A stretch of DNA of 9,099 nucleotides from an uncultured Flammeovirgaceae bacterium (GCA_937138955.1 CAKZPJ010000872.1:1-9099); one strand, 5' to 3'. Positions 1-7,425 are shown, numbered from the stretch's first letter. Notes: generated by a model not told the origin, from the letters alone. Numbers and translations: made by a program.

Positions 1-1116
1 ATTGTTATAGTTAGGTAGTATATCAATGTCACCGTTCTTCGTTACTATCCAAAGGTTACCATTGGCATCTTCGTTAATATGAGAAATTGTATTATCACTG
101 AGCGAAAATTTATTGCGATCATTTTGTCGCAAAATCGTCTCGATCTGTTCATCAACACCAAATTTATACAGTCCATCGCCATCGGTACCCGCCCATACAT
201 TTCCTTGACTATCACAAAATAGCGAATAGAACATAGGGTAGCGACCTGGAGTGCTGGCGGTATTATAAGTGGGTATTTCATCCAAATGCTTAGTAAGGGG
301 ATCATATGCGTAAATCCCCATAAGTTCAGTAGAAATCCACAGTCTGTTTTTTCGGTCAGTAACTAAGCGGACATAGTTGGTTAGACTGTTGGTGAATGAG
401 CCTTCTAGTTCCTCAAGTTGATTCAGTGTAGTATTGTATCCGTAAATCTTCCCCCCTTCAGTACTCATCCAGAGTTGATCAGAGCTAGTAATAGCAATAT
501 TACTGATTACTTGTGTTGTATCCAGTAGCGACGGTAGTGTGACTATCTTTTTAAACGTAGAATCTGAATACTGAAATCGATGAAGTGTTCCGTTGGCACT
601 TCCCAACCAGACGTAGGTACTGTCTGTTCCTATAGCAGTTATCCTAGAGGATACGCTTAGTTTAGATAGGCTATTCCCAAACTGAAGCTGCTGGCCGTTG
701 ACATCGAGCCGAGTTAGCCCTCCTCGGTAGGTTGTAAACCAAAATCTATCTTCTTTATCCTTTTCCAATATAGCTCCCACATCATTTATGTAGTCAGGGC
801 CAATTATCTCAGTCAGTGGAATCAAGTCAAAGTCGTAACCATTATATTTATCAATACCGGCTGAGGTTGAAACTAGTATATTTCCAAAACTATCACTCTC
901 AATCATGGAGTTTGCCTGAAACCTTTTATCCAGATGAATAAAATTACCTACTTGCTGAGCATTAATTGGGTTGACGGCTGAAATTAATACGGATAGCAGG
1001 AGTACTCCCGCTATACTAAGAACGCATTTTGTAATCCGGTGGGCTACAAAATTAGGCGAGTATGAGAAATTTTTGACGGTCAAATTTGTGTAAGTAGATT
1101 CTATCATCATAGCCAT
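1..1116 (-). CDS. Two-component-propeller sensor/regulator, N-terminal part (runs off left edge)
   Basis: The minus-strand frame is open from an ATG at 1116-1114 to the window edge: 372 residues, no stop. A hydrophobic stretch at residues 33-48, followed by PINA-QQ near 50-55, looks like a signal peptide or membrane anchor. Seven propeller blades with the Reg_prop pattern (D..G.lW..T..G...y) begin near residues 73, 119, 163, 209, 252, 300 and 347, about 45 residues apart; clear examples are DSQGNVWAGTDGDGLYKF and DRKNRLWISTELMGIYAYD. In Bacteroidota such propellers form the periplasmic sensor of hybrid two-component systems, usually 14 blades, a Y_Y_Y domain, a transmembrane helix, then histidine kinase, receiver and AraC-type domains. 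Only the first propeller is visible, so the output domain (kinase or a direct DNA-binding domain) is unknown. Divergent placement beside susCD suggests it controls that operon. The 32 residues before the hydrophobic core are long for a signal peptide, so a later start (Met3, Met4, or TTG at codon 12) is possible. Confidence 0.88.
   Translation of the reverse strand, partial: MAMMIESTYTNLTVKNFSYSPNFVAHRITKCVLSIAGVLLLSVLISAVNPINAQQVGNFIHLDKRFQANSMIESDSFGNILVSTSAGIDKYNGYDFDLIPLTEIIGPDYINDVGAILEKDKEDRFWFTTYRGGLTRLDVNGQQLQFGNSLSKLSVSSRITAIGTDSTYVWLGSANGTLHRFQYSDSTFKKIVTLPSLLDTTQVISNIAITSSDQLWMSTEGGKIYGYNTTLNQLEELEGSFTNSLTNYVRLVTDRKNRLWISTELMGIYAYDPLTKHLDEIPTYNTASTPGRYPMFYSLFCDSQGNVWAGTDGDGLYKFGVDEQIETILRQNDRNKFSLSDNTISHINEDANGNLWIVTKNGDIDILPNYNN
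1072..1084. repeat. 13-bp perfect palindrome TTTGAC-G-GTCAAA at the start of the sensor gene
   Basis: Two 6-base arms, TTTGAC (1072-1077) and GTCAAA (1079-1084), flank one central base. The site lies inside the first 15 codons of the minus-strand sensor gene. The half-site TTTGACG recurs in the intergenic region at 1250-1256, and GTCAAA at 1321-1326 just before the GH109-like gene. It could be an autoregulatory operator. It could also be chance in AT-rich DNA that encodes Thr-Val-Lys. Confidence 0.3.
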
Positions 1117-1184
1117 AGTGGGTTAACAGTCTTCTCTTCTACACTGAAGGTTAGTCTAAAATAGCCCCTTATCTAAAGTAATTA

Positions 1185-1201
1185 ATTTCTCTTAAAGAAA
1201 T
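1185..1201. repeat. Inverted repeat ATTTCT-5-AGAAAT in the divergent region
   Basis: Six-base arms at 1185-1190 and 1196-1201 are exact reverse complements separated by CTTAA. The element lies 69 bases upstream of the sensor start and about 145 upstream of the GH109-like start. It is a possible regulator half-site pair or a weak 5'-leader hairpin. An AT-rich 6-bp inverted repeat can easily arise by chance. Confidence 0.25.
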
Positions 1202-1230
1202 AGGCAGAAAGTGGCTGAAAGATTGAATTA

Positions 1231-1259
1231 GACGAAAATTTAGGTGCTATTTGACGAAA
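1231..1259. promoter_or_regulatory. Spaced direct repeat GACGAAA, 22-bp period
   Basis: GACGAAA occurs at 1231-1237 and again at 1253-1259, a period of 22 bases or roughly two helical turns, so both copies would face the same side of the DNA. Flanks are loosely similar: TAGACGAAAAT and TTGACGAAATA. AraC-family output domains of hybrid two-component regulators commonly bind direct repeats with about this spacing, and the site lies 87-115 bases upstream of the GH109-like start, a reasonable activator position. The operator role is inferred from spacing and context only. Confidence 0.35.
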
Positions 1260-1345
1260 TACCCCCCCTATGCTGTTAATAACTTTTTCAAAATTTGAAT
1301 ACTCTAAACTACAATAACTAGTCAAAAATCTATACCAATCTATCC

Positions 1346-2704
1346 ATGAGTTCAAGAAGGAATTTTATTAAAGAATCGGCTCTTGCCGGAGTAGGTATGG
1401 TGGTCGCGCCGAGAGTCTCTAAAGCTTCCCTTATAGGAACATCAGATAGTAAACTTAATGTGGGTTTGATTGGAGTTGGTTTACGAGGTACCAACCATCT
1501 AAATAATCTTTTACTGAGAGATGATGTAAATATTGCCGCCATTTGTGATATAGATGATAGTCGGATACAGCTGAACCTTGATGCTATTGATAAAAAAGAC
1601 CACCCTAAGCCAAAAGTATTTGGTGAAGACGAACATGACTATCGTAACCTTTTAGCACTGCCCGAGGTAGACGCTGTAGTCATTGCCACCCCTTGGTTAT
1701 GGCATACTCGTATGGCCAAAGACAGTTTGCTGGCCGGAAAGTATACCGGACTGGAAGTTTCGGCGGCTAATACGCTCGAGGAATGCTGGGATCTGGTGAA
1801 CGCCCACGAAGAAAGCGGAGCGCATTTGATGCTGATGGAAAATGTCAACTATCGTCGCGATGTACTCGCGGTACTCAATATGGTTCGGCAGAACGTATTC
1901 GGTGATCTAATTCATTTGCGCTGTGGTTACCAGCACGATTTACGCGGAGTACTGTTTAATGACGGCAAAACCGCTTACGGCGAAGGAGTCGAATTTGGAG
2001 AGAAGGGAATATCAGAATCGAGTTGGCGTACCCAGCACTCTCTACTCCGCAACGGCGATTTTTACCCTACCCACGGTGTGGGGCCGATTGCCGCCATGAC
2101 CGATATTAACCGAGGCAATCGGTTTGTATCTATGACCTCGCACGCGACCAAAGCGGTGGGCTTTCAGAACTATATTGTATCCCAAGGGGGTAAAGAGCAT
2201 CCGAATGCCGACCTAAACTGGAAGCAGGGCGATGTGATTACTAGCACTATTGATACAGCCAGTGGCGAAACCATTATTATTACCCACGATTGCAATCTGC
2301 CCCGACCGTATTCTTTAGGGTTTCGGGTACAGGGAGCTAACGGACTGTGGGAAGTGGACGGTAACCGTATGTATATTGAAGGCCAATCGGAACCACATCG
2401 GTGGGATGAAGCGGATGCCTGGCTGAAGAAATACGACCATCCGTTGTGGAAAAAGTACGGCGAATACGCGCAAGATGCCGGGCACGGGGGGATGGATTTC
2501 TTTGTGATGAATGCCTTCGTAGAATCTGTTAAGCAAAACGTTGCTCCGCCTATTGATGTTTACGATGCAGCTGCCTGGAGTGCTATCACCCCGTTATCAG
2601 AATTGTCTATTGCTAATAACGGCGAACCACAGGATTTTCCTGATTTCACCCGGGGCAACTGGGTTAAACGAGAACAATACGATTGGATTAAAGAAACCTA
2701 TTGA
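1346..2704 (+). CDS. Gfo/Idh/MocA-fold protein of the GH109 (NAD-dependent N-acetylgalactosaminidase) type, Tat-exported
   Basis: A 452-residue protein. It begins with a twin-arginine signal (SRRNFIK at residues 3-9, hydrophobic stretch, probable cleavage after SKA near 27), so it should be exported already folded with its nucleotide. The Rossmann fold starts at about residue 37, with the GxGxxG loop GVGLRG at 43-48 and an acidic CDIDD at 67-71 that suits NAD binding. Family-specific blocks follow: GLEVSA (135-140, Glu137 where many relatives have EKP), ENVNYRRD (165-172), CGYQHDLR (193-200) and GDFYPTHGVGP (237-247). The last, with Tyr240 and His243, is the hallmark of GH109 enzymes, which cleave N-acetylgalactosaminides through transient oxidation of the sugar by tightly bound NAD+. 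The length equals that of characterised GH109 proteins. Many homologues are untested, so the substrate could be another hexosamine or glycoside. It is the first gene of the rightward cluster, 55 bases before susC, and presumably acts in the periplasm on imported sugar. The ATG is fixed by the Tat motif beginning at residue 3. Confidence 0.88.
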   Translation: MSSRRNFIKESALAGVGMVVAPRVSKASLIGTSDSKLNVGLIGVGLRGTNHLNNLLLRDDVNIAAICDIDDSRIQLNLDAIDKKDHPKPKVFGEDEHDYRNLLALPEVDAVVIATPWLWHTRMAKDSLLAGKYTGLEVSAANTLEECWDLVNAHEESGAHLMLMENVNYRRDVLAVLNMVRQNVFGDLIHLRCGYQHDLRGVLFNDGKTAYGEGVEFGEKGISESSWRTQHSLLRNGDFYPTHGVGPIAAMTDINRGNRFVSMTSHATKAVGFQNYIVSQGGKEHPNADLNWKQGDVITSTIDTASGETIIITHDCNLPRPYSLGFRVQGANGLWEVDGNRMYIEGQSEPHRWDEADAWLKKYDHPLWKKYGEYAQDAGHGGMDFFVMNAFVESVKQNVAPPIDVYDAAAWSAITPLSELSIANNGEPQDFPDFTRGNWVKREQYDWIKETY

Positions 2705-2759
2705 TCGCTCAAAAGAAGACACACTATTATAATTCTAACGCTAATTTTACCTTACACCT

Positions 2760-5681
2760 ATGATGAGATTCTTAACTACTAGTTTATTCCTGACCTTCTT
2801 TGCCCTGCCAAGCATTTTGCTAGGCCAGAGTAAAGTCGTCTCAGGAACAATTACCGACGCGGAAACGAATACTACCCTACCGGGCGTAAACGTGATAGAA
2901 AAGAATACCAGCAACGGAACCGTAACGGATGCTGACGGAAAGTATAACATCCAGGTAGGCTCAGAAGCCACCTTGATCTATAGCTTTGTTGGGTACGAAG
3001 CCCAGGAAATAGCTGTCGGTGGTCAGAGCACCATTAATGTAAATTTATTAGGGTCAGCCTCCGAACTAGAAGAAGTAGTTGTAGTAGCCTATGGAACCCA
3101 AAAGAGGGAAGCTATTACTTCATCAGTAGCCAAGGTCGACGCTAAAGAGTTAACCGACATTACGGTGCCCGATGTATCTACTATGCTACAAGGAAAGGCA
3201 GCAGGGGTGCAAGTTGCTTCTTCAAGTGGAGCCCCTGGCTCGGTTCCGCAAATTCTAATTCGGGGGGCCTCCTCGCTTAATGGTAGTGTAGTTCCTCTCT
3301 GGGTTGTAGATGGGGTAATCCAGCATGGTGTTCCGATTATTAATCCGGCGGATGTTGAAAATATTTCCATCTTAAAGGATGCCTCAGCTACTTCATTGTA
3401 TGGTTCTCGCGGAGCTAACGGGGTAGTAATCGTTACTACTAAACGCGGAGAAATAGGAAAAGGGCAGGTAACGTTCAGTGCCAAACTGGGTATGAACGAG
3501 TTTAACGACGGTAGGTTTGAAGTGATGAATTCTCAACAGTTGTACGATTACCACACTCAATTTGGAAACTCTCAGCCCTGGTACACATCAGATCTTTTAA
3601 ATCGAGATTACGATTGGTTAGAAGGAGGTACTCAAACCGGTATTGTTAATGATTATAATGTGTCATTTACGGCAGGCACCGAAAAGTTAAACACCTACAT
3701 CAACGCTGGATACTATTCCGAAAAAGGAACTATCCGAGGCGATGAACTAGACCGATACACCTTTCGGATGAACTTTGACTATCAACTCAATGATCGGCTT
3801 AAGATTATGCCCAAATTGGCGTATAGCTTTGATGTACGCGATCGTGTTGCGGAAGCTCCTCGCTATGAGCTTTATCTAAACTTACCCTGGGACAACCCTT
3901 TTGATGCAGATGGTATACCGATAAACGCTCAAGAATCGTCAGAATGGATTGGACGGGATCAGCGAAACTATTTTTACGATCAACAGTGGAACTACTCATC
4001 GAGTGAGATTATAAATTTGAGCTCAAATTTTGATTTTGAGTATACTATTTTTGACAATCTTACTTACGTATCAACTAACAACTTCACATTATACGACTCC
4101 CAGTCTAAATCATATACCGACCCTCAATCCAACGCCGGGCTAGCTACTAACGGTAGGATTAATGATTTTGCCGCAAGAAGGCTTACCCGACTTAGTACGC
4201 AAATGCTACGTTTTGAGCAGGATTTTGGACAGTACGAGCTAACTGTATTAGGGGGCTATGAATTTAATGACTATCGCTACCAAGATTTCAATGCTACCGG
4301 AGAAGGTATTATTGCCGGGACTGAAATTCTGAACGTCGCCACGGAGCCTGGATCAATCGGAGGTTTCAAGAATGATTACGCGCTGCAATCGTTCTTCCTA
4401 GCAACTGACCATTCCTTCGAAGATCGCTATTTTGCCAAAGCTTCAATTCGAAGAGACGGTGCTTCCAACTTTGGTCTAGAGAATCAGTACGGCACTTTTT
4501 TTGCCTTAGGAGCAGGCTGGAATATCCATAATGAAGATTTTTTCAGTAGCCGGGTGTTTGACGAATTGAAGATAAGGGTAAGTTACGGTTCGGTGGGAAA
4601 TCGCCCTTCATCACTGTATCCCTATCAGGGGACTTACCGAGCTGATACCCAGTATGATGCGTTGCCCGCAGTGGTACTCGACCAATTTGGTAACCCTGAT
4701 CTTAAATGGGAAAAATCGTACGAGACCAACTTAGCGGTTGATGCTTTGCTGTTTGGCCGCATTAATACTACTGTTGAATACTACAACAAAAATACTTCTG
4801 ACTTGCTGTATTTCGTTAATCTTCCTGACCTGACGGGTTTCAGCGGGTTTTGGGAAAATGTTGGGGGAGTAACCAACCGAGGAATTGAAGCAGCAGTGAG
4901 CGCGGACATCATTCAGCGAGAAAATTTTAATTGGAACTTGGGTTTCAACATCGGAATCAACCGAAATGAGATCACCGAACTTTTTGACGGACAAACTGAA
5001 ATACCCCGCGGAAACAAAATATTCACTGTTGGAGAGGACTACAATTCTTGGTACACAAGAAAATGGATAGGAGTGGATACTGAAACGGGTGATCCACTGT
5101 GGGAGGTATACAATAGAGAAACGGGTGAGCGAACTGAAACGACGGACTACAACCAAGCTACCCTTCAGCGTATTGGTACATCTACACCAGATTTTATTGG
5201 AGGATTCAATACTGGACTGTCTTACAAAAATGTTTCATTAACCGCAAATTTTGCGTTTTCAAGGGGAGGAACTATTTACAATGCTTCTCGCGAGCTTTTT
5301 GACTCCGATGGATTTTACCCTACGTTTAACCAACAAATACTTATTGATGATTGGTCAAGATGGCAGCAAGCTGGTGATGTAGCCACCCATCCCCGAGCAG
5401 TAGAAGGAGGTAATAATAACTCCAATAAACCTTCTTCGCGGTACTTAGAAGACGGAAGTTACTTAAGAATGACCAACGTAACCCTTTCGTACACTGTTCC
5501 TGCTGGAATTTTAGAGGGGGCAGGTATTGGCGCTGCTAACTTCTACGTAGCTGCTGACAATTTATTAACGATTACCAATTTTAGCGGAGTTGATCCAGCG
5601 GTTGGTGGAATAAATGGTTCGGCTAGTTTGAGCTATCCTATTCCTCAACGAGTTGTGCTCGGTTTAAACGTGACATTTTAA
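2760..5681 (+). CDS. SusC/RagA-family TonB-linked outer-membrane transporter
   Basis: A 973-residue outer-membrane importer. A signal peptide spans residues 1-22 (cleavage LLG-Q). A carboxypeptidase-regulatory-like beta domain follows at about 26-98 (VSGTITDAETNTTLPGVNV, then TDADGKY and FVGYEAQ). The TonB box EEVVVVAYGTQ lies at about 104-114. The plug (about 115-230) carries LQGKAAGVQV, ILIRGASSLNG, WVVDGV and the SusC signature LKDASATSLYGSRGANGVV. The rest forms the 22-strand barrel, with GNPDLKWEKS near residues 642-652 and a terminal Phe (VVLGLNVTF). It is at the short end for the family, which is usually 950-1100 residues. There is no N-terminal STN signalling domain, so it is not expected to work through an anti-sigma factor, which fits control by the divergent propeller sensor. 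It pairs with the SusD-like gene 22 bases downstream and should move oligomers using TonB-derived energy. The ATG at 2760 is followed at once by another at 2763; both give the same signal peptide. The substrate cannot be read from sequence. Confidence 0.96.
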   Translation: MMRFLTTSLFLTFFALPSILLGQSKVVSGTITDAETNTTLPGVNVIEKNTSNGTVTDADGKYNIQVGSEATLIYSFVGYEAQEIAVGGQSTINVNLLGSASELEEVVVVAYGTQKREAITSSVAKVDAKELTDITVPDVSTMLQGKAAGVQVASSSGAPGSVPQILIRGASSLNGSVVPLWVVDGVIQHGVPIINPADVENISILKDASATSLYGSRGANGVVIVTTKRGEIGKGQVTFSAKLGMNEFNDGRFEVMNSQQLYDYHTQFGNSQPWYTSDLLNRDYDWLEGGTQTGIVNDYNVSFTAGTEKLNTYINAGYYSEKGTIRGDELDRYTFRMNFDYQLNDRLKIMPKLAYSFDVRDRVAEAPRYELYLNLPWDNPFDADGIPINAQESSEWIGRDQRNYFYDQQWNYSSSEIINLSSNFDFEYTIFDNLTYVSTNNFTLYDSQSKSYTDPQSNAGLATNGRINDFAARRLTRLSTQMLRFEQDFGQYELTVLGGYEFNDYRYQDFNATGEGIIAGTEILNVATEPGSIGGFKNDYALQSFFLATDHSFEDRYFAKASIRRDGASNFGLENQYGTFFALGAGWNIHNEDFFSSRVFDELKIRVSYGSVGNRPSSLYPYQGTYRADTQYDALPAVVLDQFGNPDLKWEKSYETNLAVDALLFGRINTTVEYYNKNTSDLLYFVNLPDLTGFSGFWENVGGVTNRGIEAAVSADIIQRENFNWNLGFNIGINRNEITELFDGQTEIPRGNKIFTVGEDYNSWYTRKWIGVDTETGDPLWEVYNRETGERTETTDYNQATLQRIGTSTPDFIGGFNTGLSYKNVSLTANFAFSRGGTIYNASRELFDSDGFYPTFNQQILIDDWSRWQQAGDVATHPRAVEGGNNNSNKPSSRYLEDGSYLRMTNVTLSYTVPAGILEGAGIGAANFYVAADNLLTITNFSGVDPAVGGINGSASLSYPIPQRVVLGLNVTF

Positions 5682-5703
5682 TTAAACCCCCACTATTGAC
5701 GCT

Positions 5704-7362
5704 ATGAAAAATATAAAATATATATACATCATTATACTGGCAGCTTTCTGCCTTTCCTGTGAATTGGAAAAAAATCCCTACGACGAAATTGCCGTAGAAG
5801 AACTATTTGAAGATCCGGCAGCGGTAGAAACGGCAACATTAGGAAACTATGCTTTACTGAAAGGCTCATCTGGGTTCGATGGCTGGACCGATGATCTGCA
5901 CCGAATTTCCGAATACCCTGGTGACAATATAGCCCTGAGTGGAGGTACTACCGACCATTTGTTCTTCTTGTACAATTATCAGTCAATTGTCAATAATAGC
6001 CGGGTAAACCGATTTTGGAGTAACTCTTACAAAGCAGCAGTCGGCTGTAACACTATTATTGAGCGGATTACCGAAGGTGAGTCACCTGAAAGTGATCAGT
6101 TGCTGGGTGAGAACTACTACCTTAGGGGGCTTATCTACTTCCAGATGGGTAACATATTCGGAAGACCCTATACCCAAGACCCTTCTAGCTTGTCAATACC
6201 ACTGAAGCTGACTTCCGACACGGAAGACCGCCCCAACCGGAGTACGGTACAACAAGTATACGAACAGGTTATTGACGATCTGAAAAAAGCGGAAGAGTTG
6301 ATGACGATCAACAAAGGAGCCTCGTTTGCCTCTAAAGAAGCCGCTCAGGCATTACTTTCGCGGGTATATCTGTACCAGGAAGATCATGCTAACACCATCG
6401 CTTACGCGGATCAGGTACTAGAATCCGGTACGTATACCCTGCTATCTACGGCTGACTTCAGCATTATGAATACGCTTACTCCCGCCGAAAATAACGAAGC
6501 TATTTTTAGCGTCACCCTAAACAGTAACTCCGATTTGCTGGGTGGTTCCGACCACTGGTTTACTCCTGGTTCCATGTACGCTACCATTCAAGGGGTTGGC
6601 TGGGGCGAAATGCATGCTTCTCGCTCTTACCTGGAATTGCTAGAAAAAAATCCCACCGATGCCCGTCGGTCGTTTATCGATCCGCAGTACATCATTGAAG
6701 AAGGCGAGCGGGTTCCGGCCGTTTTCTGGGTAAACGAAGAAACCTACACCTACGAATTTCGAAGAACCCAGGAAGCAGATGGCGTAATTACGTTTGAGGA
6801 AGAAGGAACCGTTTACACCGTTGAATCGGAAGAAGTTGATGGTAAAACTGTTTACTTTTTTAACGGGTCAAACGGTAGACAAGACGTGGAATACGATTTT
6901 GATCTGGAAAAACGCAATGGCTATCCCAAGTTCTTCATCACTAAAGCTTCGTTGCAGGAGGAAGATCGCCACCTGTGGTCGCCTAATGTCTCTCGTCTGG
7001 CTGAAATGTACCTGAACAAGGCTGAAGCGTATGCCAAACAAGGTAATGAGCAACTGGCCCTAGATAATGTGAACGTTATCCGAGAGCGGGCGGGAGTACC
7101 CACCTATAATTTGGGGAGCCTACCCGACGGCATGGATATTTTAGACGTAGTGCTAGAAGAACGCCGCTTAGAGTTTGCGTACGAAGGGCAGCGTCGCTTC
7201 GATGTGTACCGAAACGGTAGAACAATGGATCGCCGCTACCCGGGTACGCACCTGAACGGAACTAATCCATTCTTCGAGATTCCGGCTAGCAGTCCGCGAA
7301 TAGTTGAGTTCATACCTGAGCAGCAGATTATTCTTCAGCCTTCGCTCACGCAGAACGACTAA
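5704..7362 (+). CDS. SusD/RagB-family glycan-binding surface lipoprotein
   Basis: A 552-residue lipoprotein that forms the lid over the SusC barrel and captures ligand at the cell surface. A signal peptide ends at the lipidation cysteine Cys19 (FCLSC, with Cys rather than the usual Leu at -3). The acidic residues just after it (CELEK) resemble the lipoprotein export signal that sends Bacteroidota lipoproteins to the outer face. The helical TPR-like scaffold is visible at about 136-153 (ENYYLRGLIYFQMGN), 211-227 and 431-464 (RLAEMYLNKAEAYAKQGN, VNVIRERAG). The SusD C-terminal signature follows at 483-505 (VLEERRLEFAYEGQRRFDVYR), and the typical end (IPEQQIILQPSLTQN) at 537-551. The segment at about 333-404 is acidic, rich in Glu/Asp and predicted beta strand, and may be a ligand-loop insertion. 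The start is 22 bases after the susC stop, so the two are almost surely cotranscribed. A strong hairpin follows the stop by 14 bases. Confidence 0.95.
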   Translation: MKNIKYIYIIILAAFCLSCELEKNPYDEIAVEELFEDPAAVETATLGNYALLKGSSGFDGWTDDLHRISEYPGDNIALSGGTTDHLFFLYNYQSIVNNSRVNRFWSNSYKAAVGCNTIIERITEGESPESDQLLGENYYLRGLIYFQMGNIFGRPYTQDPSSLSIPLKLTSDTEDRPNRSTVQQVYEQVIDDLKKAEELMTINKGASFASKEAAQALLSRVYLYQEDHANTIAYADQVLESGTYTLLSTADFSIMNTLTPAENNEAIFSVTLNSNSDLLGGSDHWFTPGSMYATIQGVGWGEMHASRSYLELLEKNPTDARRSFIDPQYIIEEGERVPAVFWVNEETYTYEFRRTQEADGVITFEEEGTVYTVESEEVDGKTVYFFNGSNGRQDVEYDFDLEKRNGYPKFFITKASLQEEDRHLWSPNVSRLAEMYLNKAEAYAKQGNEQLALDNVNVIRERAGVPTYNLGSLPDGMDILDVVLEERRLEFAYEGQRRFDVYRNGRTMDRRYPGTHLNGTNPFFEIPASSPRIVEFIPEQQIILQPSLTQND

Positions 7363-7375
7363 TTGGCAAACATAG

Positions 7376-7425
7376 ACTACCCTTCATTGTAAAGTGGCAG
7401 CAACTATTTTATGATGAAGGGTAGT
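7376..7425 (+). terminator. Long 22-bp stem-loop after susD (terminator, attenuator or mRNA-processing hairpin)
   Basis: Arms 7376-7397 and 7404-7425 pair along all 22 positions around a six-base loop (CAGCAA). The outer 12 pairs are perfect (ACTACCCTTCAT against ATGAAGGGTAGT). Among the inner ten, six are Watson-Crick and four (7388/7413, 7389/7412, 7394/7407, 7396/7405) are G-U wobbles when read as plus-strand RNA; on the other strand they would be A-C mismatches. This marks it as a plus-strand RNA structure. It starts 14 bases after the susD stop and ends 78 bases before the next start. No U-tract follows (ATGTAAAAAG), so simple intrinsic termination is not assured. Protection of the susCD mRNA 3' end or partial read-through are alternatives. 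The remaining gap (7426-7503) contains only a small palindrome, ATTCC-CA-GGAAT at 7473-7484. Confidence 0.7.

Larger units (their letters stand above)
1117..1345. promoter_or_regulatory. Divergent intergenic control region
   Basis: These 229 bases separate the start codons of the sensor gene (leftward) and the GH109-like gene (rightward), so both promoters should lie here. I looked for the Bacteroidota pattern (TTG about 19 bases before TAnnTTTG) and found only partial matches with wrong spacing: AAAATTTG at 1290-1297 and TAACTTTT at 1280-1287 for the rightward gene, and TATTTTAG or TACTTTAG (complement of 1156-1163 and 1173-1180) for the leftward gene. A TTTG at 1250-1253 lies too far from either rightward candidate. 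The region also holds a seven-C run (1262-1268), a spaced direct repeat and a short inverted repeat, listed separately. Neither start has a recognisable Shine-Dalgarno sequence, which is usual in this phylum. Confidence 0.6.

Noticed and set aside
1290..1297. AAAATTTG as a Bacteroidota -7 promoter element for the GH109-like gene
   Set aside because: The first base departs from TAnnTTTG and no TTG lies 17-21 bases upstream; the nearest TTTG (1250-1253) is 36 bases away. Not strong enough to call a promoter.
1155..1308. Three copies of TCTAAA (1155, 1172, 1303) in the divergent region
   Set aside because: A short AT-rich hexamer with irregular spacing (17 and 131 bases); expected by chance at this composition.
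2705..2759. Separate promoter or terminator between the GH109-like gene and susC
   Set aside because: The 55-base gap has no stem-loop. The only -7-like string (TAATTTTA at 2742-2749) is 10 bases from the start codon with no upstream partner, so cotranscription is the simpler reading.
3089..3484. Antisense open frame of 131 codons inside the susC gene
   Set aside because: It lies opposite the highly conserved TonB-box and plug region of SusC, has no recognisable domain or start context, and is explained by the codon use of the sense gene.
4731..5156. Antisense open frame of 141 codons inside the susC barrel region
   Set aside because: Composition is unlike a real protein, there is no family resemblance, and the sense strand is clearly coding throughout.
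7376..7425. The hairpin as ends of a small mobile element (MITE)
   Set aside because: The whole element is one 50-base stem-loop with no interior, no target-site duplication in the flanks (AACATAG and ATGTAAA differ), and no second copy in the window. The G-U bias favours an RNA role.
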